A stretch of DNA of 64,000 nucleotides from Enterobacter pseudoroggenkampii (lineage in GTDB: Bacteria > Pseudomonadota > Gammaproteobacteria > Enterobacterales > Enterobacteriaceae): the NCBI RefSeq assembly GCF_026420145.1, contig NZ_JAPMLV010000001.1:2294001-2358000 (forward strand). Reading direction: 5' to 3'. Shown here one piece after another: positions 8,994-18,187 of this stretch. Every line of letters starts with the position of its first letter. Within the stretch, counting starts at the first letter, position 1. The notes beneath the pieces are model-generated. The model was not told where the DNA came from and did no database searches. It saw only the letters and a list, made by a program, of their open reading frames with translations. The position numbers and the translations under genes are program-made.

Positions 8994-10742
8994 ATGTCTT
9001 CTGTTCGAACAAACGATAACACGGCTTTTATTAACGAACTGTCGCGCCTGGTTGGCTCCTCTCACCTGCTTACCGACCCGGCCAAAACCGCCCGCTACCG
9101 TAAGGGTTTCCGCTCCGGCCAGGGCGAGGCGCTGGCGGTTGTCTTCCCCGGCACGCTGCTGGAGCTGTGGCGCGTGCTGAGCGCCTGCGTCGCCGCCGAC
9201 AAGATCATTTTAATGCAGGCCGCCAATACCGGCCTGACCGAAGGCTCCACGCCGAACGGCAACGATTACGATCGCGACATCGTGATTATCAGCACCCTGC
9301 GCCTCGACAAGCTGCACCTGCTGGACAAAGGCGAGCAGGTGCTCGCGTTCCCCGGCACCACGCTCTATTCCCTGGAAAAAGCGCTTAAGCCGCTGGGTCG
9401 TGAGCCGCACTCGGTGATTGGCTCCTCCTGTATTGGCGCCTCGGTGGTCGGTGGGATCTGCAACAACTCCGGCGGCTCGCTGGTGCAGCGCGGCCCGGCC
9501 TATACCGAGATGTCGCTGTTTGCCCGTATTGACGAAAATGGCAAGCTGACGCTGGTGAACCATTTGGGAATCGATCTCGGCGTGACGCCGGAGCAGATCC
9601 TCAGCAAGCTCGACGACGATCGCGTGAAGGATGAAGATGTGCAGCACGACGGCCGCCACGCGCACGATCACGACTACGTGACCCGCGTGCGGGATATCGA
9701 CGCCGATACGCCAGCGCGCTACAACGCCGACCCGGACCGCCTGTTTGAATCCTCCGGCTGCGCCGGGAAGCTTGCCGTTTTTGCCGTGCGCCTGGATACC
9801 TTCCCGGCAGAGAAAAAGCAGCAGGTATTTTACATTGGTACCAATCAGCCTGAGGTTCTGACCGAGATCCGCCGTCATATTCTGGGTGAATTCACCCACC
9901 TGCCGGTGGCGGGCGAGTACATGCACCGGGACATTTACGACATCGCCGAGCGTTACGGCAAAGACACGTTCCTGATGATCGACAAGCTGGGCACCGACAA
10001 AATGCCGTTCTTCTTCACCATGAAGGGCCGCACCGACGCGATGCTGGAGAAAGTGTCGCTGTTCAAACCCCACTTCACCGACCGCTTTATGCAGAAGCTG
10101 GGCAACGTTTTCCCGGCGCATTTACCGGAGAGGATGAAAACCTGGCGCGATAAGTACGAGCATCACCTGCTGCTGAAAATGGCCGGAGACGGGATCGCCG
10201 AAGCGCAGGCCTGGCTGACCGAGTTCTTCAAAACCGCCGAAGGGGATTTCTTTGCCTGTACGCCTGAAGAGGGCAGCAAAGCGTTCCTGCACCGCTTTGC
10301 CGCCGCTGGTGCCGCCATCCGATATCAGTCGGTGCATTCCGAAGAGGTGGAAGATATTCTGGCGCTGGATATCGCTCTGCGGCGTAACGATACCGAGTGG
10401 TTTGAACACCTGCCGCCGGAAATCGACAGCAAGCTGGTGCATAAGCTCTATTACGGCCACTTTATGTGTTATGTCTTCCATCAGGATTACATCGTCAAAA
10501 AAGGGGTCGATGCACACGAACTGAAGGAGCAGATGCTCGCCCTTCTGCGTGAACGTGGCGCACAATATCCTGCGGAACATAACGTCGGACATCTTTATAA
10601 AGCCCCCGACGCACTTAAGCAGTTTTATCGCGAGAATGACCCTACAAACAGCATGAATCCCGGCATCGGTAAAACAACGCGGAAGAAATACTGGAAAGAA
10701 AGCGCGGACGCGGAGCAGCGCATAACGCAAGCGTCTGATTAA
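8994..10742 (+). CDS. dld: Quinone-dependent D-lactate dehydrogenase Dld
   Basis: Peripheral inner-membrane flavoenzyme that oxidises D-lactate to pyruvate and feeds electrons to quinone. The ATG at 8994 has AAGGAG just upstream and gives 582 residues. The frame is open a few codons further (8970) without support. The FAD-binding PCMH-type domain spans about 40-210 (GASVVGGICNNSGGSL); the membrane-binding and C-terminal Dld domains follow. The C-terminus carries a hydrophilic tail (ESADAEQRITQASD) that makes it about 11 residues longer than K-12 Dld. A strong hairpin terminator follows at 10807. Confidence 0.96.
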   Translation: MSSVRTNDNTAFINELSRLVGSSHLLTDPAKTARYRKGFRSGQGEALAVVFPGTLLELWRVLSACVAADKIILMQAANTGLTEGSTPNGNDYDRDIVIISTLRLDKLHLLDKGEQVLAFPGTTLYSLEKALKPLGREPHSVIGSSCIGASVVGGICNNSGGSLVQRGPAYTEMSLFARIDENGKLTLVNHLGIDLGVTPEQILSKLDDDRVKDEDVQHDGRHAHDHDYVTRVRDIDADTPARYNADPDRLFESSGCAGKLAVFAVRLDTFPAEKKQQVFYIGTNQPEVLTEIRRHILGEFTHLPVAGEYMHRDIYDIAERYGKDTFLMIDKLGTDKMPFFFTMKGRTDAMLEKVSLFKPHFTDRFMQKLGNVFPAHLPERMKTWRDKYEHHLLLKMAGDGIAEAQAWLTEFFKTAEGDFFACTPEEGSKAFLHRFAAAGAAIRYQSVHSEEVEDILALDIALRRNDTEWFEHLPPEIDSKLVHKLYYGHFMCYVFHQDYIVKKGVDAHELKEQMLALLRERGAQYPAEHNVGHLYKAPDALKQFYRENDPTNSMNPGIGKTTRKKYWKESADAEQRITQASD

Positions 10743-10806
10743 TTCCTACAGCCAAATTTGAGAGATTGTTAAGCGCTCCTTAATCGTAATAGAGTAACTG
10801 TCTGAC

Positions 10807-10833
10807 GCCGGAGAAACGTTTCTCCGGCTTTCT
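10807..10833 (+). terminator. Rho-independent terminator of dld
   Basis: Perfect 10-bp arms GCCGGAGAAA (10807-10816) and TTTCTCCGGC (10819-10828), followed by TTTCT. It sits 64 bp after the dld stop and 22 bp before the next start codon, separating dld from the acetyltransferase gene. Confidence 0.75.
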
Positions 10834-10854
10834 ATAACGAGGAGCAGGCTCATC

Positions 10855-11409
10855 ATGTCGGCTATTGATGTTTTATCCGAGACCGAACTGGAAGTGCGCG
10901 ATGCCCTTCCCGATGATGTGCATGCCATCGCCGCGATCTATGCCTGGCATGTGCTTCACGGGCGCGCGTCATTTGAAGAAGTCCCCCCCACTATCGACGA
11001 AATGCGTCATCGAATGAAAAGCGTGGCTGAGAATGGTTTACCGTGGCTTATCGCGCTGTATCGCGGCATCGTGGTGGGCTACTGCTACGCCACGCCTTAC
11101 CGTCCGCGACACGCCTACCGCTATACCCTGGAAGAGTCGATTTACGTGGATGCCAGCATCACCGGGCGCGGTTTTGGCACGGCGTTAATGTCTGCGCTAA
11201 TTGAACGCTGCGAACAAGGTCCGTGGCGGCAGATGATTGCCGTGGTGGGAGATGGCAATAATAATGCCGGTTCGTTACGCCTGCATAAAAAGCACGGCTT
11301 CGTGATTGTCGGTCAGCTGCGCAGCGTAGGCTATAAGAAAGGCGACTGGCGGGATACGGTGATTATGCAGCGCCCGCTCAACGATGGTGACTGGACGCTG
11401 CCGGAATAA
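10855..11409 (+). CDS. GNAT family N-acetyltransferase, phosphinothricin/methionine-derivative acetyltransferase-like
   Basis: A 184-residue single-domain GNAT enzyme expected to acetylate a small amine with acetyl-CoA. The pattern matches the PAT/MddA (YncA) subgroup: N-terminal LEVRDALPDDVHAIAAIYA, central GYCYATPYRPRHAYRYTLE, then the CoA-binding loop GRGFGT (104-109) and C-terminal LHKKHGF. That subgroup acts on phosphinothricin, methionine sulfoximine or related compounds; the actual substrate cannot be told from sequence. A GGAG ribosome site precedes the ATG. The gene is absent between dld and pbpG in K-12, and it is bounded by hairpins on both sides, so it looks like a self-contained insertion. 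Confidence 0.85.
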   Translation: MSAIDVLSETELEVRDALPDDVHAIAAIYAWHVLHGRASFEEVPPTIDEMRHRMKSVAENGLPWLIALYRGIVVGYCYATPYRPRHAYRYTLEESIYVDASITGRGFGTALMSALIERCEQGPWRQMIAVVGDGNNNAGSLRLHKKHGFVIVGQLRSVGYKKGDWRDTVIMQRPLNDGDWTLPE

Positions 11410-11413
11410 AAGC

Positions 11414-11440
11414 AAAACGGTAACCTGGGTTACCGTTTTT
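11414..11440. terminator. Bidirectional terminator between acetyltransferase gene and pbpG
   Basis: Arms AAAACGGTAACC (11414-11425) and GGTTACCGTTTT (11428-11439) are perfectly complementary. A/T tracts lie on both sides, so it can end transcription from both the acetyltransferase gene and pbpG. Confidence 0.8.
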
Positions 11441-11450
11441 AGTGTTTTCT

Positions 11451-11488
11451 CCCTCTCCCTGTGGGAGAGGGTCGGGGCGAGGGCATCA
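11451..11488. repeat. Short palindromic extragenic repeat, copy 1
   Basis: Core stem CCCTCTCCC (11451-11459), loop TGT, GGGAGAGGG (11463-11471), with a tail ending GAGGGCATCAG. The same unit occurs inverted at 13921-13958, as a partial copy at 13970-13990 and degenerate at 36644-36678. Confidence 0.75.
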
Positions 11489-11503
11489 GCGCGCAGAGGC
11501 GCA

Positions 11504-12427
11504 TCAGTCGTTCTGCGCCGTCGCCATCTGCTCCGCTTTCTGCTTTTTATACGTCAATGCGGCGGCCGGAACGGGCTGCACTTTTCCTGTTTCAATCCAG
11601 GTACGCAGGCGGCTCGCATCCGCAAAGTGCGTGTATTTGCCGAAGGCATCCATCACCACCAGCGCCACCGGCTTACCGTTAAACACCGTGCGCATCACCA
11701 GACAGTGCCCTGCCGCATTGGTAAAACCGGTTTTTGTTAACTGAATATTCCAGTTATCACGGTAAACCAGATGGTTAGTATTGCGGAACGGCAGCGTATA
11801 GGCCGGGTTCGCAAAGGTCGCCATCTCTTCACGGGTGGTACTGAGCTGACCAATCAGCGGGTACTGTTTGCTGGCAATCAGCAGTTTCGTCAGATCGCGG
11901 GCCGTGGAGACGTTGCTGATCGACAGACCCGTCGGTTCAACATAATGCGTATTGTTCATCCCCAGCGATTTGGCTTTGGCGTTCATCGCGCGGATAAACG
12001 CGTCGTAGCCGCCCGGATAATGGTGCGCCAGGCTCGCCGCCGCGCGGTTTTCAGACGACATCAGCGCCAGCAGCAGCATATTTTTACGGCTGATTTCACT
12101 GTTCAGCCGCACGCGGGAGTAGATCCCTTTCATCTCCGGCGTGTGGCTGATATCCACTTTCAGCTTTTCGTCCAGCGGCAGATGGGCATCAAGCACCACC
12201 ATCGCGGTCATTAATTTGGTAATCGAGGCGATCGGGCGCACCAGGTCCGGGTGGCTGGCGTAGATCACCTTATTGGTGTTGAGATCGACAATCATCGCGC
12301 TGCCTGAAGCAATTTGCGGTTGGGCAGCGGCAGCGGTCACCGCGGGCGTTTTGGCGACGGCCGGCACGGCAGCGGACGCACCCAGCAACAGCGCCAGGCT
12401 AAGTAAAGAGACTCGGAATTTCAGCAT
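11504..12427 (-). CDS. pbpG: D-alanyl-D-alanine endopeptidase PBP7
   Basis: Periplasmic peptidoglycan endopeptidase that cleaves D-Ala-meso-DAP cross-links. Its 307 residues include a signal peptide (residues 1 to ~25, ending AVAK). The three penicillin-binding motifs are intact: SITK (68-71, catalytic Ser68), SEN (125-127) and KTG (232-234). The sequence is close to E. coli PBP7 throughout. It is convergent with the added acetyltransferase gene instead of with dld as in K-12. Confidence 0.97.
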   Translation of the reverse strand: MLKFRVSLLSLALLLGASAAVPAVAKTPAVTAAAAQPQIASGSAMIVDLNTNKVIYASHPDLVRPIASITKLMTAMVVLDAHLPLDEKLKVDISHTPEMKGIYSRVRLNSEISRKNMLLLALMSSENRAAASLAHHYPGGYDAFIRAMNAKAKSLGMNNTHYVEPTGLSISNVSTARDLTKLLIASKQYPLIGQLSTTREEMATFANPAYTLPFRNTNHLVYRDNWNIQLTKTGFTNAAGHCLVMRTVFNGKPVALVVMDAFGKYTHFADASRLRTWIETGKVQPVPAAALTYKKQKAEQMATAQND

Positions 12428-12557
12428 GGTGAGACTTCTGATAATTATTCACGCACGTCATGACGTACACCGCCTGTATCAACGGATAAACACAGGCTGG
12501 CTTCGGCATCATAGCCGTCAGCGGGCGTTGTCGCCAGAGGATAATCGTGAACAGATG

Positions 12558-12589
12558 CTGCATTGCTGGCATTTACGCCAGCAATGCAG
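12558..12589. repeat. Perfect 13-bp inverted repeat just after yohC
   Basis: CTGCATTGCTGGC (12558-12570), loop ATTTAC, GCCAGCAATGCAG (12577-12589). It starts 5 bp beyond the yohC stop on the minus strand. There is no T-run on either side, so it is a stability hairpin or factor-dependent end more likely than a classical terminator. Confidence 0.7.
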
Positions 12590-12594
12590 TGAAC

Positions 12595-13182
12595 TCAGAA
12601 GAGACGGTATCCATAACCCCAAAGGATCACCGTCAGCGCCAGTAGCGCCTCCAGCACCAGCACCCCGATAGCGAGTGTTGAACTGGAAAAACTCAGGCCT
12701 TCTTCTTTATTGATATTCAGGAAGGTTGGAACCCCCAGATACAGCAGATACCCGGTGTAAAAGAGGGCAATGGTACCGATCAGCGCGCACAGCCAGACCA
12801 GTGGATAGAGCGCAACAATACCGCTTAAGAACAGCGGGGTCGCGACATATCCGGCAAAGACCATACAGTGCGCCAGCGATGGACGTTGTGGGTAGTTACG
12901 CGCCATCCAGTGAATGACTCGCCCCATGACCGCCACACCCGCCAGCATCAGACCATAAAAGACGATGGCCAGATAGAGTCCGGTAAACCAGGAAAGCTGA
13001 ACCACGGTGCCGTCACCGAAGTTCCAGCCGATTTGTGTCGTTCCGATAAAAGCGCATATTACCGGCACCGCAGCCATCAGCAGCACGTGGTGCGTGTAAT
13101 GATGCGAGACCGTTTCGTTCTCACTTTTAATGACATGCATTTCACGATCGGGATGGGAGAAAAGTCCCCAGACATGGTTCAT
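12595..13182 (-). CDS. yohC: Inner membrane protein YohC (Yip1 family)
   Basis: A 195-residue polytopic membrane protein of the Yip1/DUF1282 type with about five hydrophobic segments (LLMAAVPVICAFIGT, WFTGLYLAIVFYGLMLAGV, HCMVFAGYVATPLFLSGIVA, WLCALIGTIALFYTGYLLYL, STLAIGVLVLEALLALTVIL). Length and position equal those of E. coli YohC. The molecular role is unknown. It is divergent from yohD across 157 bp. Confidence 0.92.
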   Translation of the reverse strand: MNHVWGLFSHPDREMHVIKSENETVSHHYTHHVLLMAAVPVICAFIGTTQIGWNFGDGTVVQLSWFTGLYLAIVFYGLMLAGVAVMGRVIHWMARNYPQRPSLAHCMVFAGYVATPLFLSGIVALYPLVWLCALIGTIALFYTGYLLYLGVPTFLNINKEEGLSFSSSTLAIGVLVLEALLALTVILWGYGYRLF

Positions 13183-13339
13183 AGCGCCCCCTTGTTGTCG
13201 GCCCGTCAGCGATACCTTAAGTATAATGCAGGCTTTAGATTATTTTATGTACAGTGGGAAATTTCCGTTGATTTCCCCGCTGTTGATTCATGGGGTATAT
13301 GATTAAACGAGGTACGCAGAGGGAGATAACAGTTACGTA

Positions 13340-13912
13340 ATGGATATTAACGCACTCATTGAACAATATGGCTATGCCGCGCTGGTCATTGGTAGCGTGG
13401 CAGAAGGCGAAACCATCACCCTGTTAGGCGGCGTCGCCGCGCATCAGGGATTGCTGAAATTCCCGCTGGTCGTCGCCGCGGTTGCGCTGGGGGGGATGAT
13501 TGGCGATCAGCTGCTCTACTTTCTCGGGCTGCGCTTCGGGCCAACGCTGCTTAAGCGTTTCACAAAGCATCAGAAGAAAATTCGCCGCGCTCAGCGGCTC
13601 ATTCAACGCCACCCCTATCTGTTCGTCATTGGCACGCGCTTTATGTATGGCTTTCGCATTATCGGGCCGATACTCATTGGTGCCAGCCATCTGCCACCAA
13701 AAATTTTCCTGCCGCTCAATATTGTGGGTGCGATTGCCTGGGCGCTGATCTTTACGACGCTCGGTTATGTGGGGGGCGAAGTGATTGCGCCCTGGCTGCA
13801 TAATCTCGACCAGCACCTCAAGCACTGGGCGTGGCTGATTCTGGTGGTCGTGGCGGTGATTGGGGTTCGACTGTGGCTGAAGCAACGGGAAAAGAGGCGG
13901 GATGAGGAGTGA
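13340..13912 (+). CDS. yohD: DedA family inner membrane protein YohD
   Basis: A 190-residue DedA/SNARE-associated family protein. Such proteins are proposed to flip lipids or maintain membrane homeostasis. The N-terminal re-entrant region (YGYAALVIGSVAEGETITLL) and the conserved GxxxGDQLLYFLGLRFG and F.GT.FMYGFRIIGPILIGAS segments are present. The C-terminus ends in a basic tail. It is one of several DedA paralogues expected in this family. Two palindromic repeat units lie directly downstream. Confidence 0.93.
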   Translation: MDINALIEQYGYAALVIGSVAEGETITLLGGVAAHQGLLKFPLVVAAVALGGMIGDQLLYFLGLRFGPTLLKRFTKHQKKIRRAQRLIQRHPYLFVIGTRFMYGFRIIGPILIGASHLPPKIFLPLNIVGAIAWALIFTTLGYVGGEVIAPWLHNLDQHLKHWAWLILVVVAVIGVRLWLKQREKRRDEE

Positions 13913-13920
13913 GTGCGGCC

Positions 13921-13994
13921 TGATGCTCTCACCCTAACCCTCTCCCACAGGGAGAGGGAACTAAAAACACCCTCTCTCACAGGGAGAGGGGAAC
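13921..13994. repeat. Short palindromic extragenic repeat, tandem copies 2 and 3
   Basis: The first unit has CCCTCTCCC (13938-13946) ACA GGGAGAGGG (13950-13958) and is the reverse complement of the unit at 11451, including the TGATGCTCTC tail. A second, slightly decayed stem CCCTCTCTC (13970-13978) / GGGAGAGGG (13982-13990) follows. They fill the gap between convergent yohD and yohF. Confidence 0.75.
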
Positions 13995-14759
13995 CTACCC
14001 CTCCGGCTTAAACTGCGGGTTCGCCAGCATAAAGCCCCCGTCGACGATAAACGATTGCCCCGTTGTATAGCTGGCGTCGCTGTCGCACAGCCACGCGACC
14101 AGGCTGGCAATCTCTTTGGTATGGCCCGGTCTTGCCAGCGGGATTTCCGGCATTGAACCGTCCTTCACTTCGCTGTCGTCCATGTCATTCATCGGCGTAG
14201 CAATGGCACCCGGTGCGACGGCGTTCACCAGAATATTGTGCTTAACCAGCTCCATCGCCATGGATTTGGTTAACCCGCCGAGCGCGTGTTTCGCCGCCGT
14301 ATAGGCGCTGGCCTCAGGAAGCGGCGTGTGCTCATGCACCGAGGTGATGTTCACAATCCGCCCCCCTTTCCCCTGCTTCACCATCTGCCTTGCGGCAATT
14401 TGTGAACAGAGAAACGCGCCGTCCACGTCGACGGTGAAAATATTCCGCCAGTCGTCAAACGGCATCTCGAGGAACGGCGCTTTGGTCATCGCCCCTGCAT
14501 TATTGACCAGCACGTCCAGCCGACCAAAACGCGCAATCAGCGTTTCAATAGCCTCAGCGCCTTCCGGCAGCGTGCTTAAATCAAGATGGATAGCCTCCGC
14601 GCGCTGCCCCTGCGCTTCAACTTCGCGGCAGGTTTCCAGCGCCCCTTTCTCATCCGAGTGCCAGGTGACGCCAATATCAAACCCGCGCTCAGCCAGCATC
14701 AGGGCCGTGGTTTTCCCAATCCCGGAATCCGATGCGGTAACAATCGCTACTCTGGTCAT
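13995..14759 (-). CDS. yohF: SDR family oxidoreductase YohF
   Basis: A 254-residue classical short-chain dehydrogenase/reductase, predicted to use NAD(P)H on a small carbonyl or alcohol substrate. The cofactor loop TASDSGIG (8-15), NNAG (86-89) and the catalytic set Ser140, Tyr153 and Lys157 are all present. The ATG at 14759 is chosen because AGGAGG lies 7 nt upstream; an in-frame GTG two codons earlier lacks that spacing. K-12 YohF is a near-identical-length homologue annotated as an acetoin reductase-like protein. The true substrate is not evident here. Confidence 0.93.
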   Translation of the reverse strand: MTRVAIVTASDSGIGKTTALMLAERGFDIGVTWHSDEKGALETCREVEAQGQRAEAIHLDLSTLPEGAEAIETLIARFGRLDVLVNNAGAMTKAPFLEMPFDDWRNIFTVDVDGAFLCSQIAARQMVKQGKGGRIVNITSVHEHTPLPEASAYTAAKHALGGLTKSMAMELVKHNILVNAVAPGAIATPMNDMDDSEVKDGSMPEIPLARPGHTKEIASLVAWLCDSDASYTTGQSFIVDGGFMLANPQFKPEG

Positions 14760-14809
14760 ACTCACCTCCTGAAAAACTGCAAAGAGGTAAGTATAGATAA
14801 TGGCCTTTT

Positions 14810-16228
14810 TTAGCCATGATGATAGCCACCGCCCAGCGCCGAGGTCAGCTGCAGGGTAGCGTCGACATATTGCCCCTTCAGCAGCACGCCTTCGAGGTGC
14901 TCTTTGAGGGCCGGTATTCTGGCTTCACTGACACGGGAGCCCGCAATAATCCCCGCGCTGAAACGCGCCTGTGCCAGCGCCACAACCCGTGCCGCATCTT
15001 TTTCAACCTGCTGCTGTTGGCCGTTCTTCGCCATCAGCGTTTCGACTTCGCTGGCGGTGCGTGCCACCTGATTGACGGCCTCCACCACCGCTTTGTTGTA
15101 GTTGGCTACCGAAAGGTTGTTCTGCGCCTGAGCGATATCCAGGCTGGCGTTCAGCCTGCCGCTGTCAAAAATTGGCAGCGTCAGCCCGGCGGTGACGCCC
15201 ATCTGCTGCGCGGATGAACGGAACAGATCGCTCAGGTGGAGGGCATCCTGCTGTAAGAACGCCATCAGGTTCACGTCAGGATAGAACGCCGCTCTGGCGG
15301 CCTCTACCTCGCTCATGGAGGCTTCGATATACCAGTGCGCCTCCTGAAGATCCGGACGGCGTGCCAGCAGTTCATATCCGAGCGTCGACGGTAACGAGGC
15401 TTCCACCGTCGGCAAGGCGTGCCGCGTTAGCTTCACGGAGGAGGAGTTCGTCAGCGCGACCAGACGCGCCTCTATGGCTTTCATCTTCCCGTTGACCTCG
15501 GCCAGCTGCTCTTCGGTTTTGCTGGCGTTGATATCCGTTTCGACACCCTCCACGGAGGAGGTGATGCCGTGCTGGTACAGCTCGCGATCGGCACCGATAA
15601 TATTGTCCTGCTCATGTTTGATCTGCGCGAGAACCTCCCCCACGGCGGCCTGCGTTTGCCATTCCCAGTAAAGCCGCGCCACGCTGCTGGCCAGCAGCTG
15701 ACGGGTCTGCTCCAGCTCCGCTTTTTGCGCATTCACTTTGCCAATCCGGGCTTCGACCTGCGCGCGATTTTTACCCCACAGATCGAGATCCCAGCCTGCG
15801 GTCAGGCCAAAGGTGCCGTTGGTGTACCACGGCCCGGTGGTCCCTGCCGCCGGGTCGGTAATGGCAAAGGGTCCCATCAGCCCTTCGGCGGACATTTTCT
15901 GACGTTCCGCATCGGCGGAAAAATCAATTTGCGGGCCGTCGGCAGCCATAGTGGCTTTTGCCTGGGCTTCGGCAAGCGTAATCCGCTGACGGGCAATCTG
16001 CATATCCGGCGCATCGCTTAATGCTTTCGCAATAAGCCCGTTAAGCTGGGGATCGTTATACGCCTTCCACCACGCATTTTTCGGCCAGTCGGTATAATGC
16101 AATGAGGTATTCACAGACTTGGCGGCCGGTTGTGTATTTAGCGGAGAGACGGTGGAATGTTCAGGTGCGCAGGCTGCCAGAATTAATGCAAAGGGGACAC
16201 TCAGAGATAAAATAAGAGAACGTTTCAT
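14810..16228 (-). CDS. mdtQ: Outer-membrane efflux lipoprotein MdtQ (intact)
   Basis: TolC/OprM-type outer membrane factor, 472 residues. The lipoprotein signal ends LILAAC with acylated Cys20. Two OEP repeats follow, with long coiled-coil stretches (for example LAEAQAKATMAADGPQ and VEAARAAFYPDVNLMAFL). In K-12 this locus is a disrupted pseudogene, whereas here the frame is complete. No adjacent membrane-fusion or RND/MFS partner is present, so it must work with a pump encoded elsewhere. It lies between yohF and dusC as in E. coli. Confidence 0.93.
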   Translation of the reverse strand: MKRSLILSLSVPFALILAACAPEHSTVSPLNTQPAAKSVNTSLHYTDWPKNAWWKAYNDPQLNGLIAKALSDAPDMQIARQRITLAEAQAKATMAADGPQIDFSADAERQKMSAEGLMGPFAITDPAAGTTGPWYTNGTFGLTAGWDLDLWGKNRAQVEARIGKVNAQKAELEQTRQLLASSVARLYWEWQTQAAVGEVLAQIKHEQDNIIGADRELYQHGITSSVEGVETDINASKTEEQLAEVNGKMKAIEARLVALTNSSSVKLTRHALPTVEASLPSTLGYELLARRPDLQEAHWYIEASMSEVEAARAAFYPDVNLMAFLQQDALHLSDLFRSSAQQMGVTAGLTLPIFDSGRLNASLDIAQAQNNLSVANYNKAVVEAVNQVARTASEVETLMAKNGQQQQVEKDAARVVALAQARFSAGIIAGSRVSEARIPALKEHLEGVLLKGQYVDATLQLTSALGGGYHHG

Positions 16229-16356
16229 TACGCCATATACTCAAAAAATAAAGGCGAAAAATACGCTTGATACTATTTATTTTTTTAGTAATGCGTGGCA
16301 ATCCGTAAATTGTTATACATTTACATAATCAGAAAATTATTCACCAAATGAATAAA

Positions 16357-17289
16357 TTACTTTGACTGAATAACCCGTGCAATATCAGAGGACGTCTGTA
16401 ATGTACGAATCTCCTGAAATAACCCCAGCGCTTCATCGTACTCTTTACGTAAATAACTCAGCCACTGCTTAATTCGCGCGACGTGATACAAACCGGTGTC
16501 CCCCTGCTTTTCCAGACGACTGTATTTTTGCAGCAGCGTGACGACGTCTGCCCAGGGCATACGCGGTTCGTTATATTTCACCACCCGGCTGAGGTTCGGC
16601 ACATTCAGTGCGCCGCGGCCAATCATGACCGCATCGCAGCCGGTGGCATGCAGACAGGCCTGCGCGCTCTCGTAGTCCCAGATTTCGCCGTTGGCGATCA
16701 CCGGAATGGTGAGGCGTTTGCGGATCTCACCGATCGCCTGCCAGTTAATACGATCGGCTTTGTAGCCTTCTTCTTTGGTACGGCCATGCACCACCAGCTC
16801 GGTGGCCCCGGCCTGCTGCACCGCATCGGCGATTTCAAACTGCCGCGCGTCGCTGTCCCACCCCAGGCGCACCTTAACCGTCACCGGCAAATGCGACGGC
16901 ACGGCCTCGCGCATGGCTTTCGCGCCGCGATAAATCAGCTCAGGATCCTTCAGCAAGGTCGCCCCGCCGCCGCTGCCGTTGACCAGCTTAGACGGGCAGC
17001 CGCAGTTGAGATCCACCCCGTAAGAGCCCAGCTCAACCGCACGGGCAGCGTTTTCCGCCAGCCATTCCGGATACTGGCCAAGCAGCTGAATACGCACCAG
17101 CGTGCCGGAAGAGGTCCGGCTCTGGTTGTGCAGCTCGGGACACAGTCGGAAGAAGGCTTTTACCGGCAACAGCATATCGACCACGCGCAGAAACTCCGTC
17201 ACGCAGAGATCGTAATCGTTCACCTCGGTCAGAAGCTCGCGCACGAGGGAGTCGAGCACGCCTTCCATTGGGGCCAGTAAAACACGCAT
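16357..17289 (-). CDS. dusC: tRNA-dihydrouridine(16) synthase DusC
   Basis: Flavin enzyme that reduces uridine 16 of tRNAs to dihydrouridine. It has 310 residues: an FMN-binding TIM barrel (starting [13 protein letters not shown]) and a helical C-terminal tRNA-binding domain. The active-site motif NCGCPSK contains the catalytic Cys98, and the flavin/phosphate motifs VVHGRT and VMIGRGAL are intact. Length is close to E. coli DusC (about 315). Confidence 0.95.
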   Translation of the reverse strand: MRVLLAPMEGVLDSLVRELLTEVNDYDLCVTEFLRVVDMLLPVKAFFRLCPELHNQSRTSSGTLVRIQLLGQYPEWLAENAARAVELGSYGVDLNCGCPSKLVNGSGGGATLLKDPELIYRGAKAMREAVPSHLPVTVKVRLGWDSDARQFEIADAVQQAGATELVVHGRTKEEGYKADRINWQAIGEIRKRLTIPVIANGEIWDYESAQACLHATGCDAVMIGRGALNVPNLSRVVKYNEPRMPWADVVTLLQKYSRLEKQGDTGLYHVARIKQWLSYLRKEYDEALGLFQEIRTLQTSSDIARVIQSK

Positions 17290-17330
17290 AGCAGTACCTG
17301 TGAAAAAAGACGCGCTATAGTAGCCGCTCT

Positions 17331-18128
17331 CTATATCGCTGGGAAGCGCTTCTGTTCAGGCAGAAAGTCACCCGGCGTTGCCCCAACAATGGCGCGAAAC
17401 GCCGCCGCAAATGCCGCCGGGCCGGAAAAGCCCAGCATCCAGGCCACCTGCTTAACCGGGTATCCGTTGGCGAGCAGGTCCAGCGAGGCACAAATCCTGG
17501 CACGCTGTCGCCAGGCCCGGAAGCTAAAGCCGGTATCGTTGATAAACGCGCGTGAAAACGTGCGTTCAGACATCGCGGCCCGTTCCGCCAGCCTTTCCAG
17601 AGAAAGATCCCAGAGATTGTTGGCAATGATGTCACAGGCAATGCGATGTAAGCGCTCATCCACGGGCATCGGTAATTCGGCCGAGATTTGCTGAGCTTCA
17701 CTGAGGATATCGAGCAGCAAAACGGCCATGCTGCGCTGACTGGCTGGCCGGTATTCCGCGCTGAACAGCCCGGCAATCAGCTCTTTGAACAACGCTGTGG
17801 CCATAATCACATGAACCTCGTCTTTCCGTTTAAAAGGCTCGCATTGCGCTATCAGCGCCGGGCTAAACCAGACCGCGCGCAGCTCCGTTGTGGATAACAC
17901 GCTGTAGGTATGCTCCTGAAAGGGAGGGATCCACAGCGCGCGCTGTGGCGGTATGACCCAGCGTTTGCTGCCGGTTTCGACCAGCATGACCCCTTTGATG
18001 GCAAACAAAAGTTGTCCCTGCGAATGCTGGTGAGGCGGATCGACTTCGCCGCGCGTATAGCGAATCGCCCCTCTTGACCATCCGATAGCATCGTCGTGAA
18101 TTGGCGTTTTATCGATAACGGTTGGCAT
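17331..18128 (-). CDS. AraC family transcriptional regulator with cupin sensor
   Basis: A 265-residue regulator with an N-terminal cupin-like ligand domain ([18 protein letters not shown]) and a C-terminal double-HTH AraC domain (about 165-260; [17 protein letters not shown] and [18 protein letters not shown]). The ATG at 18128 starts the conserved region and has a GGGGGAA ribosome site; the frame extends upstream without one. It is divergent from the amidotransferase gene with only 59 bp between starts, so it probably regulates that gene. Both genes are absent from this place in K-12, and the ligand is unknown. Confidence 0.88.
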   Translation of the reverse strand: MPTVIDKTPIHDDAIGWSRGAIRYTRGEVDPPHQHSQGQLLFAIKGVMLVETGSKRWVIPPQRALWIPPFQEHTYSVLSTTELRAVWFSPALIAQCEPFKRKDEVHVIMATALFKELIAGLFSAEYRPASQRSMAVLLLDILSEAQQISAELPMPVDERLHRIACDIIANNLWDLSLERLAERAAMSERTFSRAFINDTGFSFRAWRQRARICASLDLLANGYPVKQVAWMLGFSGPAAFAAAFRAIVGATPGDFLPEQKRFPAI

Positions 18129-18187
18129 TTCACATTCCCCCCTTCCTCTTATGATGCTGCTTGTACATGTAACCAGAGAGAGACGCA

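Noticed and set aside
11451-13990. Repeated palindromes as a CRISPR array
   Set aside because: Units are few, unevenly spaced, at different gene ends and in opposite orientations; no cas genes.
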